DNA from: JBMZCV01 sp049613665
GTDB lineage: Bacteria; Bacteroidota; Bacteroidia; Chitinophagales; UBA2359
Direction of reading: 5' to 3'
Assembly: GCA_049613665.1 (NCBI GenBank)
Contig: JBMZCV010000005.1
Span: 3,666-67,665, forward strand
DNA length: 64,000 nucleotides
Position 1 is the first letter of the stretch. The number at the start of each line of letters is the position of its first letter. Of the stretch, positions 16,843 through 25,319 are shown in pieces. The translations under genes were made by a program, and so were the position numbers. The notes under the pieces were generated by a model. It ran no database searches. It saw only the letters and a program-made list of their open reading frames with translations, and was not told where the DNA came from.

Positions 16843-17262
16843 ATGACAACTAATAGAACTTTCACAATGATAAAACCTGATGCTGTTCGTGCTAATAATA
16901 TTGGCCCAATTTTGAGCATGATGACCGAAGCAGGCTTTCGCATTGTAGCCATGAAATATACAAAATTGAGTGCAGACCAAGCTGGCCAGTTTTATGCTGT
17001 TCATAAGGCACGTCCTTTTTATGGCGAGTTAGTAGAGTTTATGTCGTCTGGCCCAATAGTAGCGGCTGTTTTAGAAAAAGAAAATGCCGTAATAGACTTT
17101 CGCAAGCTTATTGGTGCTACCAATCCTGCTGAAGCAGCAGAAGGCACTATTCGTCAGCGTTTTGCTACTAGCATAGGCGAAAATGCAGTACATGGCTCAG
17201 ACTCTAACGAAAACGCTCAAATTGAAAGTGACTTCTTTTTTAGTCAGTTAGAGCGTTTTTAA
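16843..17262 (+). CDS. ndk: Nucleoside diphosphate kinase
   Basis: A 139-residue cytoplasmic enzyme that transfers the terminal phosphate from ATP to other nucleoside diphosphates through a phosphohistidine. The N-terminus (RTFTMIKPDAV), RPFY and the active-site His117 in NAVHGSDSNENA all match the family, and the length is typical. It is a single-gene transcript with its own terminator. Confidence 0.97.
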   Translation: MTTNRTFTMIKPDAVRANNIGPILSMMTEAGFRIVAMKYTKLSADQAGQFYAVHKARPFYGELVEFMSSGPIVAAVLEKENAVIDFRKLIGATNPAEAAEGTIRQRFATSIGENAVHGSDSNENAQIESDFFFSQLERF

Positions 17263-17302
17263 TAGACGATTCTTAAATTTTAATGACATTTCTGTGTCAT
17301 GC

Positions 17303-17337
17303 AAAAAAGGAAATATCATATTGGTATTTCCTTTTTT
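17303..17337 (+). terminator. Terminator of ndk
   Basis: The arms AAAAAAGGAAATA and TATTTCCTTTTTT with a 10-base loop are followed by a long T run, about 40 bp after the ndk stop. Confidence 0.85.
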
Positions 17338-17638
17338 TTTTAGTTGATTTTTTTTTTTTGCTCAAAACATTTTCACACTTAAAATTTATTTATTTTTTAT
17401 ATATAAATCATTGATTAAAAGTTTTTTAAGCATGTACTCAAAACAACATTTAAATTTAGCTTTATAATAAGAAAGGAAATAAAATTAGCTAACACACACA
17501 GCAAGTGACGTTAGCATGACACTAAATGTCATTTATAAAGCATTATTCTTTTTTTTAAGCTAAAGTTTAAAAATTGGCATAGATTTAATACGTTATTAAA
17601 TGAGATACTAATGTAAATTTTCTTACAAAAAGAAAAAT

Positions 17639-17676
17639 AGACTTTATTTTTTTTGTATATAAAAGAAATAAAGTCT
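17639..17676 (+). promoter_or_regulatory. Palindrome overlapping a candidate promoter of the TonB receptor-YfiR genes
   Basis: A perfect 11-bp inverted repeat, AGACTTTATTT (17639-17649) and AAATAAAGTCT (17666-17676), has a 16-base spacer. A TTTG (-33-like) lies inside the spacer and an imperfect -7 box (TAATATTTG) begins within the right arm. The palindrome could be an operator or a leader hairpin. The rest of the 513-bp spacer (17263-17775) holds only the ndk terminator and a small inverted repeat GCTAAC...GTTAGC near 17487-17514. Confidence 0.45.
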
Positions 17677-17775
17677 AATATTTGCAATATTTCTTTAATA
17701 AAAAAAGTATCTCACTAAAAACCTTATACTATAACAACTAAATTTGGAAGCATAATTTTATTCCAAAAACAGCTT

Positions 17776-19893
17776 ATGAAATGTTTTAATATTTTTATAT
17801 GGGTATTTTTGCTGCATTTCACTTTTTCATTTTGCCTTGCTCAAGAAGAAGGAGAAGAAATGTCAATTTATAAAATGCTTAATATGGAGCTAGAACAGTT
17901 GATGGAAGTAACTATTGTGAGTGTTGTTGATGCTGACGAAAATTTACGGACATCTACTATTTATCGGATTTACGAAAAGGATATTATCAATCGAGGATAT
18001 TATGCTTTAGAAGACATCTTAAACGATATTCCTAGTTTTAGTAGCATAGCAGATGATTTTGCACTTACAGGCTCTCAAAGAGGTATAGCGGGCAATTTTC
18101 AGAAAACCTTACTCATCGTTGATGGCAGGGTAATGCAAGGCTTACATGATATGGCTACTTTTATTAGCCATCAAATAGCAACGCATAATATTTCAAAAAT
18201 CGAGTTTATACAAGGGCCAAGTGGTGTGCGGTATGGAACAAATGCGTATGCAGGTGCTATTTTTGTGCATACCAAAAGCCAAAATCCGAACTTTAGTGGA
18301 ATGGAAGTACAGGTAGAGGCTGGCTCACAAATGCACAAAGCGGTCAATATAATAGCAGCAAAAAAGATAAAAGATTTGCGACTAACAGCAAGTTTGCGTT
18401 TCTTTGATGCAAATTCTTGGAATTTTAGTGATTTTGTGCAAGATAGCTTATTGTTTTCAGCAAATTTTCCTGCTTATGCAAATGGAGCGATGAATGAAAC
18501 ATTAGAAGGTAAGGTTTATAAAAACAAAAAACAGGCTATTCCATTTACTTTTAGTGCTAAGTATAAGAATTTTTATGCAGGTATAAATTTTTATCGCAAT
18601 TATTCTCAAAATAAAGGTTTGTGTTATGTCAATTTGACATATGACAATAATGAAGACAATAGAAAATATGGACATTATTATGCAGGGTGGCAACATCGCA
18701 TCAATGGCAAACACTTAGTCAATGTAGAATATCAGCATTATCGAGAAAAAATCTGGGGACAAAACCATCGTTATGACAATAATGTAGCATATTTCGATAC
18801 TTTGTTTAATCAACAAGGTAGAGAAACATTCTTGACTCCAGAGGAAATAGACGAAAGCTTTGGATTAGAATATGGGAGTAAATCTAATAGTGCATCTTAC
18901 AACAATAAATTGCAAGTTTATTTTAATACTTTTTTTGACAAAGCTTTTTGTTTTCATGTAGGATATACTATTAGTAGCAACAAGGTTGTGGGCACAACAG
19001 CTTATCAGTACCCTTTTTCTAGTACACTTGCATCTAGTTTTGTAAACGATGAAGCACTTTTGCCGTCTTATAAATATATAAGAAATGCGTTGTTTTTTGA
19101 TTTTGAAAAATCTTTTTTCAACGATAAATTGTTTCTCATTACAGGCTCAAGGCTAAATATTCATTCACAATATGGCTTTTTACCTGTTTTTAAAAGTGGA
19201 CTTATTTATATGCCCAAAAAAGATACATATATTAAAATGTTCTTTAATCAAGGTTTTCGTGAGCCTCTTATGCAAGAATTGATAGATTCTCTAGGTGTTT
19301 TCAGAACCGATTTGAGGCCAGAACGTATTGATAATATCGAATTTAGTGTTTTGCATCAGCTAACAAGAGTATTTCAAGCTAGTTTTGCGGTTTATAATAG
19401 CCAAATTAGCCAAATGATTGCTTTAGAAGAAAAACTTTTTCAGAATCAAAAAGCAAAGCAGCATATACAAGGTATAGAAACACAGTTAAACTATCGTTTG
19501 ATACGTTGGCAAGCTATGTTTGGATATACTTATGTGCATAGCCGTTTTGCAAATCAATTATACAAGCATCGTTTGTCGGCAAGCTTTACATATAGAATCA
19601 TACCTGATATAAGTTTTAATGCAAAAATTAACTATTTTAGTGCCATAAATGCAGTAGAAGGTCTTCCAGAAAGCGAAACAATGTTGCAATTTCCAGCAGC
19701 AACTTTGCTCAACCTTACACTTGCAACACAACGCTTAAAAGTAGCTAAAAAGATAGATATGAGGTTGATGCTAACACTTAAAAATGCTTTAAATGTTTCG
19801 TTTTATCAACCAAATATTATGCAAACAGGGCCTAGACAGTTTTTACAACCTGGGCAACAAATTATTGGCCGACTAATATTAAAATATAATTAA
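17776..19893 (+). CDS. TonB-dependent receptor linked to a YfiR/CHASE8 signalling set
   Basis: A 705-residue outer-membrane protein. The signal peptide ends near residue 22. The short N-terminal stretch MLNMELEQLMEVTIVSV (about 34-50) is the motif that in many bacteria marks receptors encoded beside YfiR-family proteins. The plug domain follows (about 60-180; ILNDIPSFSSI, TLLIVDGRVMQG, IEFIQGPSGVRYGTNAYAGAI), then a beta-barrel of about 500 residues. There is no CarboxypepD-like N-terminal domain and no FecA-type signalling domain. YfiR starts 2 bp after its stop, so the two genes form an operon. The ligand is unknown; a sensory rather than nutrient role is inferred from context. Confidence 0.85.
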   Translation: MKCFNIFIWVFLLHFTFSFCLAQEEGEEMSIYKMLNMELEQLMEVTIVSVVDADENLRTSTIYRIYEKDIINRGYYALEDILNDIPSFSSIADDFALTGSQRGIAGNFQKTLLIVDGRVMQGLHDMATFISHQIATHNISKIEFIQGPSGVRYGTNAYAGAIFVHTKSQNPNFSGMEVQVEAGSQMHKAVNIIAAKKIKDLRLTASLRFFDANSWNFSDFVQDSLLFSANFPAYANGAMNETLEGKVYKNKKQAIPFTFSAKYKNFYAGINFYRNYSQNKGLCYVNLTYDNNEDNRKYGHYYAGWQHRINGKHLVNVEYQHYREKIWGQNHRYDNNVAYFDTLFNQQGRETFLTPEEIDESFGLEYGSKSNSASYNNKLQVYFNTFFDKAFCFHVGYTISSNKVVGTTAYQYPFSSTLASSFVNDEALLPSYKYIRNALFFDFEKSFFNDKLFLITGSRLNIHSQYGFLPVFKSGLIYMPKKDTYIKMFFNQGFREPLMQELIDSLGVFRTDLRPERIDNIEFSVLHQLTRVFQASFAVYNSQISQMIALEEKLFQNQKAKQHIQGIETQLNYRLIRWQAMFGYTYVHSRFANQLYKHRLSASFTYRIIPDISFNAKINYFSAINAVEGLPESETMLQFPAATLLNLTLATQRLKVAKKIDMRLMLTLKNALNVSFYQPNIMQTGPRQFLQPGQQIIGRLILKYN

Positions 19894-19894
19894 A

Positions 19895-20482
19895 ATGTTT
19901 TCTATCAAACATATAGCTTTCTTATTAATTCTGGTATTCGGCGTATATAGCCAGCAAACTTCTGCTCAGTCAGCCGTTGGAGGATATATTGACCATGAAT
20001 ATAAGCTAAAAGCTGCATATATTTATAATTTCATAAAATATGTAGAATGGGCCGAAGAACCAGCCGATACTTTTTATATCGGTATTCTTGGCCAATCAGA
20101 ATTGACAAAACTGTTGTCACAAGTGGCTGCGGTGCGAAAAGCGAAAGGAAAAACAATTGTGGTGCATCAATATAGACGTATCAAAGATTTTATTCGTGAA
20201 GATATAGCAGCTCCTGCAATTAACAACTGCAATATTCTGTTTATATCTGAAGCTATTACGCCTTATATTACCAATAAAAAGCTAGAACAGTTGGCAGCCG
20301 AGAATATTTTGCTCATTGGAGAAAAAGAAGGCTTTGCAAAAAATGGTGGGTTGATTAATTTTATAAACCTACGCAATCGACTTAGATTTGAAATCAATCA
20401 AAGCACGCTCATTAACTGTAATTTTACGATTAGCCCAAAACTTCTCAAATTGGCTATTTTGGTAAATGAAGAAGATCAATAA
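19895..20482 (+). CDS. YfiR family (DUF4154) periplasmic signalling protein
   Basis: 195 residues with a signal peptide (cleavage near 24, TSAQS). The family pattern is clear: KAAYIYNFIKYVEWAEE (about 38-54), YIGILGQSEL, KGKTIVVHQYRRIKD, CNILFISEAI, IGEKEGFAKNGGLINFI and a C-terminal LRFEINQSTL...SPKLLKLAILV. In Pseudomonas, YfiR is a periplasmic inhibitor that binds the CHASE8-type sensor domain of the diguanylate cyclase YfiN. Here the next gene downstream is a CHASE8-like histidine kinase, a plausible partner. The TAA stop is immediately followed by the first base of a family B repeat. Confidence 0.9.
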   Translation: MFSIKHIAFLLILVFGVYSQQTSAQSAVGGYIDHEYKLKAAYIYNFIKYVEWAEEPADTFYIGILGQSELTKLLSQVAAVRKAKGKTIVVHQYRRIKDFIREDIAAPAINNCNILFISEAITPYITNKKLEQLAAENILLIGEKEGFAKNGGLINFINLRNRLRFEINQSTLINCNFTISPKLLKLAILVNEEDQ

Positions 20483-20600
20483 GTACCAAACACTAAGTTA
20501 ATATAGCTTGTTTGTTGGGTAGCTATACATTGACAATTTAGCGTGTTAGCTTCCATAAAAAGGCGATTTATTTTTAATGTTTGGCCAACACTAAATGCTA
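20483..20600 (+). repeat. Family B repeat starting at the YfiR stop codon
   Basis: Starts GTACCAAACACTAAG directly after TAA and includes TAGCTATACATTGACAATTT and GCGTGTTAGCTTCC. Its right end is diverged. Confidence 0.65.
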
Positions 20601-20634
20601 TATGAATTAGAAGAACCGATGTACTTGTTTTATA

Positions 20635-20724
20635 TTAAGTACCAAGTACTATTTTGCTAACGCATTGAAAATCAAGGTGTTATCTTGTTCGGAAATGCCC
20701 AAAAATTTCTGAATGACTACTTAA
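20635..20724 (+). repeat. Family B repeat, 90-bp deletion form
   Basis: TTAA-bounded and almost identical to the 109-bp copies but lacking about 19 bp after GTACCAAGTACTATTT. It keeps GCTAACGCATTGAAAATCAA and ends CTGAATGACTAC. Confidence 0.8.
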
Positions 20725-20861
20725 ATACCTAAACAAAAATAGCTTTGCATCTCATTGAAACCTAATGATTTTTTTTAAATATGTTGGCAAAGAAGCACCC
20801 ATTTATTAGCATAGTCTTGGACATTTAGTCGTCATCTTATACATTTATTTAGTGCCAACAC

Positions 20862-20972
20862 TACCAGATTAATTGAAGTTCCTATTTTAACTAGCTTACT
20901 CAATAGTAGTTTATTGGTCATAAAAGTATTCTTTTGTTCTGAAATGCCCAAAAACTCCTAAATGACGAATTA
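20862..20972 (+). repeat. Diverged family B repeat upstream of the CHASE8 kinase
   Basis: Starts TTAGTGCCAACACTA and keeps the right part TTGTTCTGAAATGCCCAAAA, then AAATGACGAATTAA; the middle is diverged. Three B copies thus fill most of the 733-bp spacer between YfiR and the kinase. Confidence 0.6.
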
Positions 20973-21215
20973 ATTATAGACACTTACTTTTTGTCAAAAG
21001 TGTCAGATTTATTTTTTATCTAATTTTCTATTTGTTAAAACACTGCAAAGTAACGTATTTTTTACTTTTTACACCTAAACATTGTCAATATATTATTTGA
21101 CATTTTATTAAAAAAGAACTTCTACGATACTATTCAACTTTTTATGTTTTCGATTTCTAGTTATTGGCTTCTTGTTTTTTTCGAAAATGCCTAGTTGATT
21201 TAAAATAATATTATT

Positions 21216-22766
21216 ATGCTCAACCTTACTAATACATCAATAAAAAATAAACTCATTAGCATACAAGTCTTGACAGCTATCTTGACTATTGTGTTATGTG
21301 GTGCATTTTTTGTATTTAGTTCCTATCGAGTTTTTGAAGACCACGAAAGAGAAAGTTTACAATCTATCGCTACTGCCGTTGGTAGCAATGTAACTGCGGC
21401 ACTTGATTTTGTGTATGTGGAAGCTGCAAAAAGCGAGCTTGGCGACCTTAATATTCATCCACAAATAATGGATGCTGCCATTTTTGATGTTGATAGTATG
21501 CTTTTTGCTGATTATCATAAAGATAAAGAAAATAGCTATGCTTTTGTTTATCCCAAAAAAATGTGTACAGATATAGAAGATTTGTTTTATAATGAAACGG
21601 AAGGCGATTATCTAAATTTGTATTACAAACTTGTTAGCGAAGGTGATTTTTCTGGCATTCTGTGCATGAGGGTTTTGATGTCGCAGACTAGCTCGGCCAT
21701 TTTAGTGCAGTTTATGAATCAAGTAGCAATGATTGCTCTTGTTATAGGCATTTTAGTAGCTTTGCTTTTTGCCTTATTTTTTCAAAAGACCATTTCTTAT
21801 CCACTCACTACTTTGGTTGACAGTATGAAGCGAGTTTCCCAAAATCAAGACTATTCGGTAAGAATGACCTATAGCGGAACAGATGAAATTGCTGAATTGT
21901 CGAGGGTGTTTAATAGCATGTTGGAACAAATAGAAGAGCGAGATAGCTCTCTGCGAGAAGCCCACGACCAGCTCGAGCAGCGTGTGAAAGAACGAACTGA
22001 GGAGTTGAATGAGAAAAAAGAAGCTTTAGAACGCTCTAATCAATCGCTCGAACAATTTGCTTACGTTGCTTCACATGACTTGCAAGAACCTTTGCGTATG
22101 ATTGGTAGCTTTTCGCAGCTTATCGCAAGACGATATAAAAGCACTATTGACCCCGAAATTCAGGAATATATCCACTATATTGTAGATGGTGTGGGGCGTA
22201 TGCAAAAACTTATTAGAGACTTACTAGACTTTTCGAGGGTTGGCACAAGAGAAGTCAATCTCGAACCCCTTGATATGTCGGTTATTATGCTAAAAAGCAT
22301 GTCTAATCTGCGATATTCTATAGAGGAACACAAGGCAGAAGTTATTTGCGATGAAATGCCTCTTATTGTAGCCGACAAAACTAAAATGCTACAACTTTTC
22401 CAAAATCTCATTAGCAATGCTATCAAATTTAAACGCCCAGATGTGCAACCTAAAGTGCATATTACCATAGCCGAAACACCAACACATTGGCAATTTCAAA
22501 TAAAAGACAATGGTATTGGTATTGAACAAGAATATGCAGAAAAAATCTTTCTTATCTTTCAAAGACTACATACAAGTGAGTATCCAGGCACAGGTATTGG
22601 TTTGGCTATTTGTAAAAAAATTGTTGAAATGCACAATGGTAAGATAGATTTTGAGTCGACATTAGGCGAAGGTTCAACTTTTATTTTTACCATTCAAAAA
22701 GTAACTATTGAGAGTGTCAATGATGAAAAAAACATTAATACAAAATTGCTTGAACATACTCATTAA
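21216..22766 (+). CDS. CHASE8-like/HAMP sensor histidine kinase
   Basis: A 516-residue membrane kinase. The first membrane helix is about 13-35. The extracytoplasmic domain (about 36-165) has the CHASE8 pattern (ERESLQSIATAVGSNVTAALDF, then IMDAAIFDVDSMLFADY). The second helix is about 172-195, HAMP about 196-250 and a coiled coil about 245-275. The HisKA domain has the phospho-acceptor His287 in FAYVASHDLQEPLRMI, and the ATPase domain has its N box around ISNAIKFKRPDV and G boxes DNGIGI and GTGIGLAI. It lacks a receiver domain, and no response regulator is adjacent. Position and domain suggest control by the upstream YfiR. The stop codon lies inside the apparent target duplication of a family A element. 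Confidence 0.9.
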   Translation: MLNLTNTSIKNKLISIQVLTAILTIVLCGAFFVFSSYRVFEDHERESLQSIATAVGSNVTAALDFVYVEAAKSELGDLNIHPQIMDAAIFDVDSMLFADYHKDKENSYAFVYPKKMCTDIEDLFYNETEGDYLNLYYKLVSEGDFSGILCMRVLMSQTSSAILVQFMNQVAMIALVIGILVALLFALFFQKTISYPLTTLVDSMKRVSQNQDYSVRMTYSGTDEIAELSRVFNSMLEQIEERDSSLREAHDQLEQRVKERTEELNEKKEALERSNQSLEQFAYVASHDLQEPLRMIGSFSQLIARRYKSTIDPEIQEYIHYIVDGVGRMQKLIRDLLDFSRVGTREVNLEPLDMSVIMLKSMSNLRYSIEEHKAEVICDEMPLIVADKTKMLQLFQNLISNAIKFKRPDVQPKVHITIAETPTHWQFQIKDNGIGIEQEYAEKIFLIFQRLHTSEYPGTGIGLAICKKIVEMHNGKIDFESTLGEGSTFIFTIQKVTIESVNDEKNINTKLLEHTH

Positions 22767-22771
22767 TTTTT

Positions 22772-22994
22772 CAGCTATTCTCGCTTTGAAATAAAATAAA
22801 TATTATAAAAAAATATCTGCTTGTTTTTCTGTGTCAGCAATTAGTTTTTAAGGCCTTTTTTATCAAAAGCTTAAACATACTATTTTTTTTAGGCTAAGAA
22901 GACCAATATTTCCTATTTTTATAGCCTTTTGAACTGAAAAATAGTATGTTTCCCCTATCGAAAAAGGTTTCTTTTGTTAAACCGAGAATAACTG
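22772..22994. mobile_element. Family A MITE-like element after the CHASE8 kinase (A3)
   Basis: Ends CAGCTATTCTCGCTTTG and AAACCGAGAATAACTG, with the inner palindrome in reverse orientation (AAACATACTATT and AATAGTATGTTT). The flanks TTAATTTTT occur at 22763-22771 and 22995-23003; this AT-only 9-bp match may be longer than the true duplication. The left flank contains the kinase stop codon. Confidence 0.75.
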
Positions 22995-22996
22995 TT

Positions 22997-23158
22997 AATT
23001 TTTTGTAGCAATTTTGGCTAAAAAACGTCTATTTTCATTTATGCAGCAGTTTTCTTGCTCAAGAATAATGCGTATTTATTCAACTCAAAAAGAATTTTAC
23101 TAAAAAAAATGTCTTGTTTTTTACCTCAAAACCTTATACATAAACAATTGTATTTTTT
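22997..23158. repeat. Family C element adjoining A3
   Basis: In reverse orientation it carries GCAATTTTGGCTAAAAAACG, TCATTTATGCAGCAG, TTGCTCAAGAATAATGC and a diverged far end ATAAACAATTGTA. It abuts or overlaps the right flank of A3, so its own ends are blurred. Confidence 0.55.
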
Positions 23159-23217
23159 TTATAACAGCTTGAAAATCAAAATATTAGCTTTTATAAATGC
23201 AAGCTTTTTTCTAAAAA

Positions 23218-24783
23218 TCAACCGTTAATTACTCCATCTTGTTTTAATATTGCTATCTTGTTTTCGGTATAGCCCAATTCTTTTAATATAGCGGCTGTAT
23301 CTTCGCCTAAAAGTGGAGCTGCCCAACCGATATTTTGTGCTTCTCCTTCTATTTTTATCGGATTGCCAATGCTTTTGATATTTCCATAAGCCAGATGTTC
23401 ATGTTCTACAAACATATTTCTAGCTGTCAAATGTTTATCTTTGCTTACTGCTGCCAAATCGTGGATAGCTGTTAGACATATATCTTCATTTTCCATCAAC
23501 AATAGCCATTCCGTTTGTGTTTTGCTACGAAAAAGTAGCGTCAATTCATTTTTTATAGCTTCTAAATTTTGGGCATTTCCTAGAGCCATATTCACCCAAT
23601 CTAAACGGTTTACCTTTTCGCAAAATCTTTTCCAAAACTTAGGCTCTAATGCTCCCAAAGCTACAAATTTGCCATCATTGCATTCATATACATTATAGTT
23701 GGGCAGAGCTCCTGAGAGTACATTTTCGCCACGCTTTGCTGTTTTTCCTGTTGCCTGAAATTCGGCATATTGCAAGCTCATAAATGGCAAACTAGCATCA
23801 AGCATCGACAAATCAATATAACTGCCTTTGCCTGTGCGTTCTCGCTGATATAAGGCCAGCAAACAAGCCGATAACGTGCTATAAGAACCGCCTGCAATAT
23901 CCGCAATTTGGACAGATGGTATCACTGGCTGACTATTTTTTTGTCCTGTGGCATGTAAAATTCCTGCTCGGCCAATATAGTTCAAATCGTGGCCAGCTTC
24001 CTGAGCATATGGCCCACTTTGTCCATAGCCTGTTAGCGAAATATAAATGATTTGAGGGTTGATTTTAGAAATACTTGCATAATCCAAACCTAGTTTTTTC
24101 ATCACTCCAGGCCGAAACGATTCCACTAAAACATCTGCTTTTTTGAGCAACTCTAAGCAAATTTCCTTGCCACTTGTTTGTCGCAAATCAAGGCAAAGGC
24201 TGCGTTTCGAGCGATTGATAGCCAAATAATAAGCAGATTGTTGATTAATAAAAGGCGGATAGTTTCTGATATCGTCAGGAGACTCTGGGTGTTCTATTTT
24301 GATAATTTCTGCTCCCATATCGGCCAACAACATTGTAGCTAAAGGGGCTGGCAAAAGACGGCTAAAATCTATAACACAAATATCTTTCAAAGGGCCTGCC
24401 AATGGCTTGCGACTTTCTTGCGAAACTTGCTGTTTTTGGGAGCTGTCAGTAGGTAGCTCACTCGCCGATAATTTGCGAAACATTTTGCTAAATGCCAACA
24501 TAGCCATTATATTACTCACTTGGATTTTTCCTGTCATAAAAGCTTGCTGTGCATTCAAATGACCTAGTTCGATAGCAACATAAACCTTACTGCTTGTTGT
24601 TATAACACAATCTGCCTTTCCAAACAGTCCTATTTTGCTACTACATATTTCATTTTGTATCTGTACTGTAAAATAGGATTTAGCAGTCTCATCAAATTTG
24701 AAATGAAAAGTGCCGCTATAATTTTTCGCTTTTTCACTACGAAAACGCTGCGGTAAATGGGCAAAAATATCTTGTATATTCAT
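23218..24783 (-). CDS. SCP2 domain fused to alpha-methylacyl-CoA racemase (CoA-transferase family III)
   Basis: 521 residues in two parts. Residues 1-105 look like an SCP2 sterol/lipid-carrier domain (DCVITTSSKVYVAIELGHLN, AFMTGKIQVSNIMAMLAFSK). After a polar linker (106-130), residues 131-521 form a CaiB/BaiF-type enzyme (VIDFSRLLPAPLATMLLADM, SFRPGVMKKLGL, GYGQSGPY). The racemase residues are visible: His265 in AGHDLNYIGRAG and Asp324 in GSYIDLSMLDA, as in eukaryotic and mycobacterial alpha-methylacyl-CoA racemase. The predicted role is epimerising or activating 2-methyl-branched acyl-CoA or sterol side chains in the cytoplasm, with the lipid carried by the fused domain. It is monocistronic. 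The fusion is the notable point; substrates are inference. Confidence 0.87.
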   Translation of the reverse strand: MNIQDIFAHLPQRFRSEKAKNYSGTFHFKFDETAKSYFTVQIQNEICSSKIGLFGKADCVITTSSKVYVAIELGHLNAQQAFMTGKIQVSNIMAMLAFSKMFRKLSASELPTDSSQKQQVSQESRKPLAGPLKDICVIDFSRLLPAPLATMLLADMGAEIIKIEHPESPDDIRNYPPFINQQSAYYLAINRSKRSLCLDLRQTSGKEICLELLKKADVLVESFRPGVMKKLGLDYASISKINPQIIYISLTGYGQSGPYAQEAGHDLNYIGRAGILHATGQKNSQPVIPSVQIADIAGGSYSTLSACLLALYQRERTGKGSYIDLSMLDASLPFMSLQYAEFQATGKTAKRGENVLSGALPNYNVYECNDGKFVALGALEPKFWKRFCEKVNRLDWVNMALGNAQNLEAIKNELTLLFRSKTQTEWLLLMENEDICLTAIHDLAAVSKDKHLTARNMFVEHEHLAYGNIKSIGNPIKIEGEAQNIGWAAPLLGEDTAAILKELGYTENKIAILKQDGVING

Positions 24784-24876
24784 TAGGTTTTATTGATAAA
24801 TGATAGTAAATGTAGAAAACTTAACGCTTTTGAAACAAGCAAGCTATTATTTGGGCAAGCTGCTAAAATGATTGAT

Positions 24877-24996
24877 TTATCTAAATGTACTTTTTTTTCT
24901 TATCAGTTTGTATATATCTTGCGTTTTGTCGATATATAAAAATTCTCCTTCAATGATTTTTTCAAATGTTTGTATGCCTAATGGGTATGATTTCAT
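24877..24996 (-). pseudogene. N-terminal fragment of an AAA-ATPase-like / PD-(D/E)XK (DUF1703) gene
   Basis: A 39-residue frame starting ATG at 24996 reads MKSYPLGIQTFEKII...FLYIDKTQDIYKLI. This is the typical N-terminus of the AAA-ATPase-like/DUF1703 family, whose members are normally 500 or more residues. It stops at TAA just before the Walker A region would begin, and nothing that continues it was found downstream. It is therefore a remnant of a mobile accessory gene, next to the PARIS-like genes. Confidence 0.65.
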
Positions 24997-25211
24997 GACT
25001 TTTTTTCTTTTGTAGCGAAAAAGGTAAGGTTTTTTTGTGGTATTTGCAATAAAGTCAATTTTATTTTTCTTTTACACTTCTTGTTAAAAAAACTATATGC
25101 AGGCAGTATTTCTATTCAAAGTTTGAATACTACTATAAATTATAACATTTGGATTAAGTAAACAGAAAATGAAAAGTGTTTTTAAAATGCCTTTTACTTA
25201 AACAGTAACTA

Positions 25212-25280
25212 TTTGTTTTTATAAAAGAAAAATTATATCTTGCAACAAAAGAGGAAAACAATACTTTTTCTTCTTGTGTT
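25212..25280 (+). promoter_or_regulatory. Promoter and leader hairpin of the PARIS-like operon
   Basis: TTTG (25212-25215), a 20-bp spacer and TATCTTGC (25236-25243) form a near-consensus Bacteroidota promoter. The leader then has an inverted repeat (ACAAAAGAGGAAAA with TTTTTCTTCTTGTG, 25244-25280). The same promoter box and a better-paired hairpin are kept upstream of the pseudogene copy near 39308-39360. The rest of the 24784-25319 spacer holds only the gene fragment at 24877-24996. Confidence 0.55.
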
Positions 25281-25319
25281 TTTTTATAACTATTAGCGTT
25301 TTTCTAAAAAAAAGAAAAA

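Noticed and set aside
20483..20972. Clustered repeats between YfiR and kinase as a CRISPR array
   Set aside because: Units are about 100 bp, diverged, hairpin-forming and irregularly spaced; there are no spacers of constant length and no cas genes.
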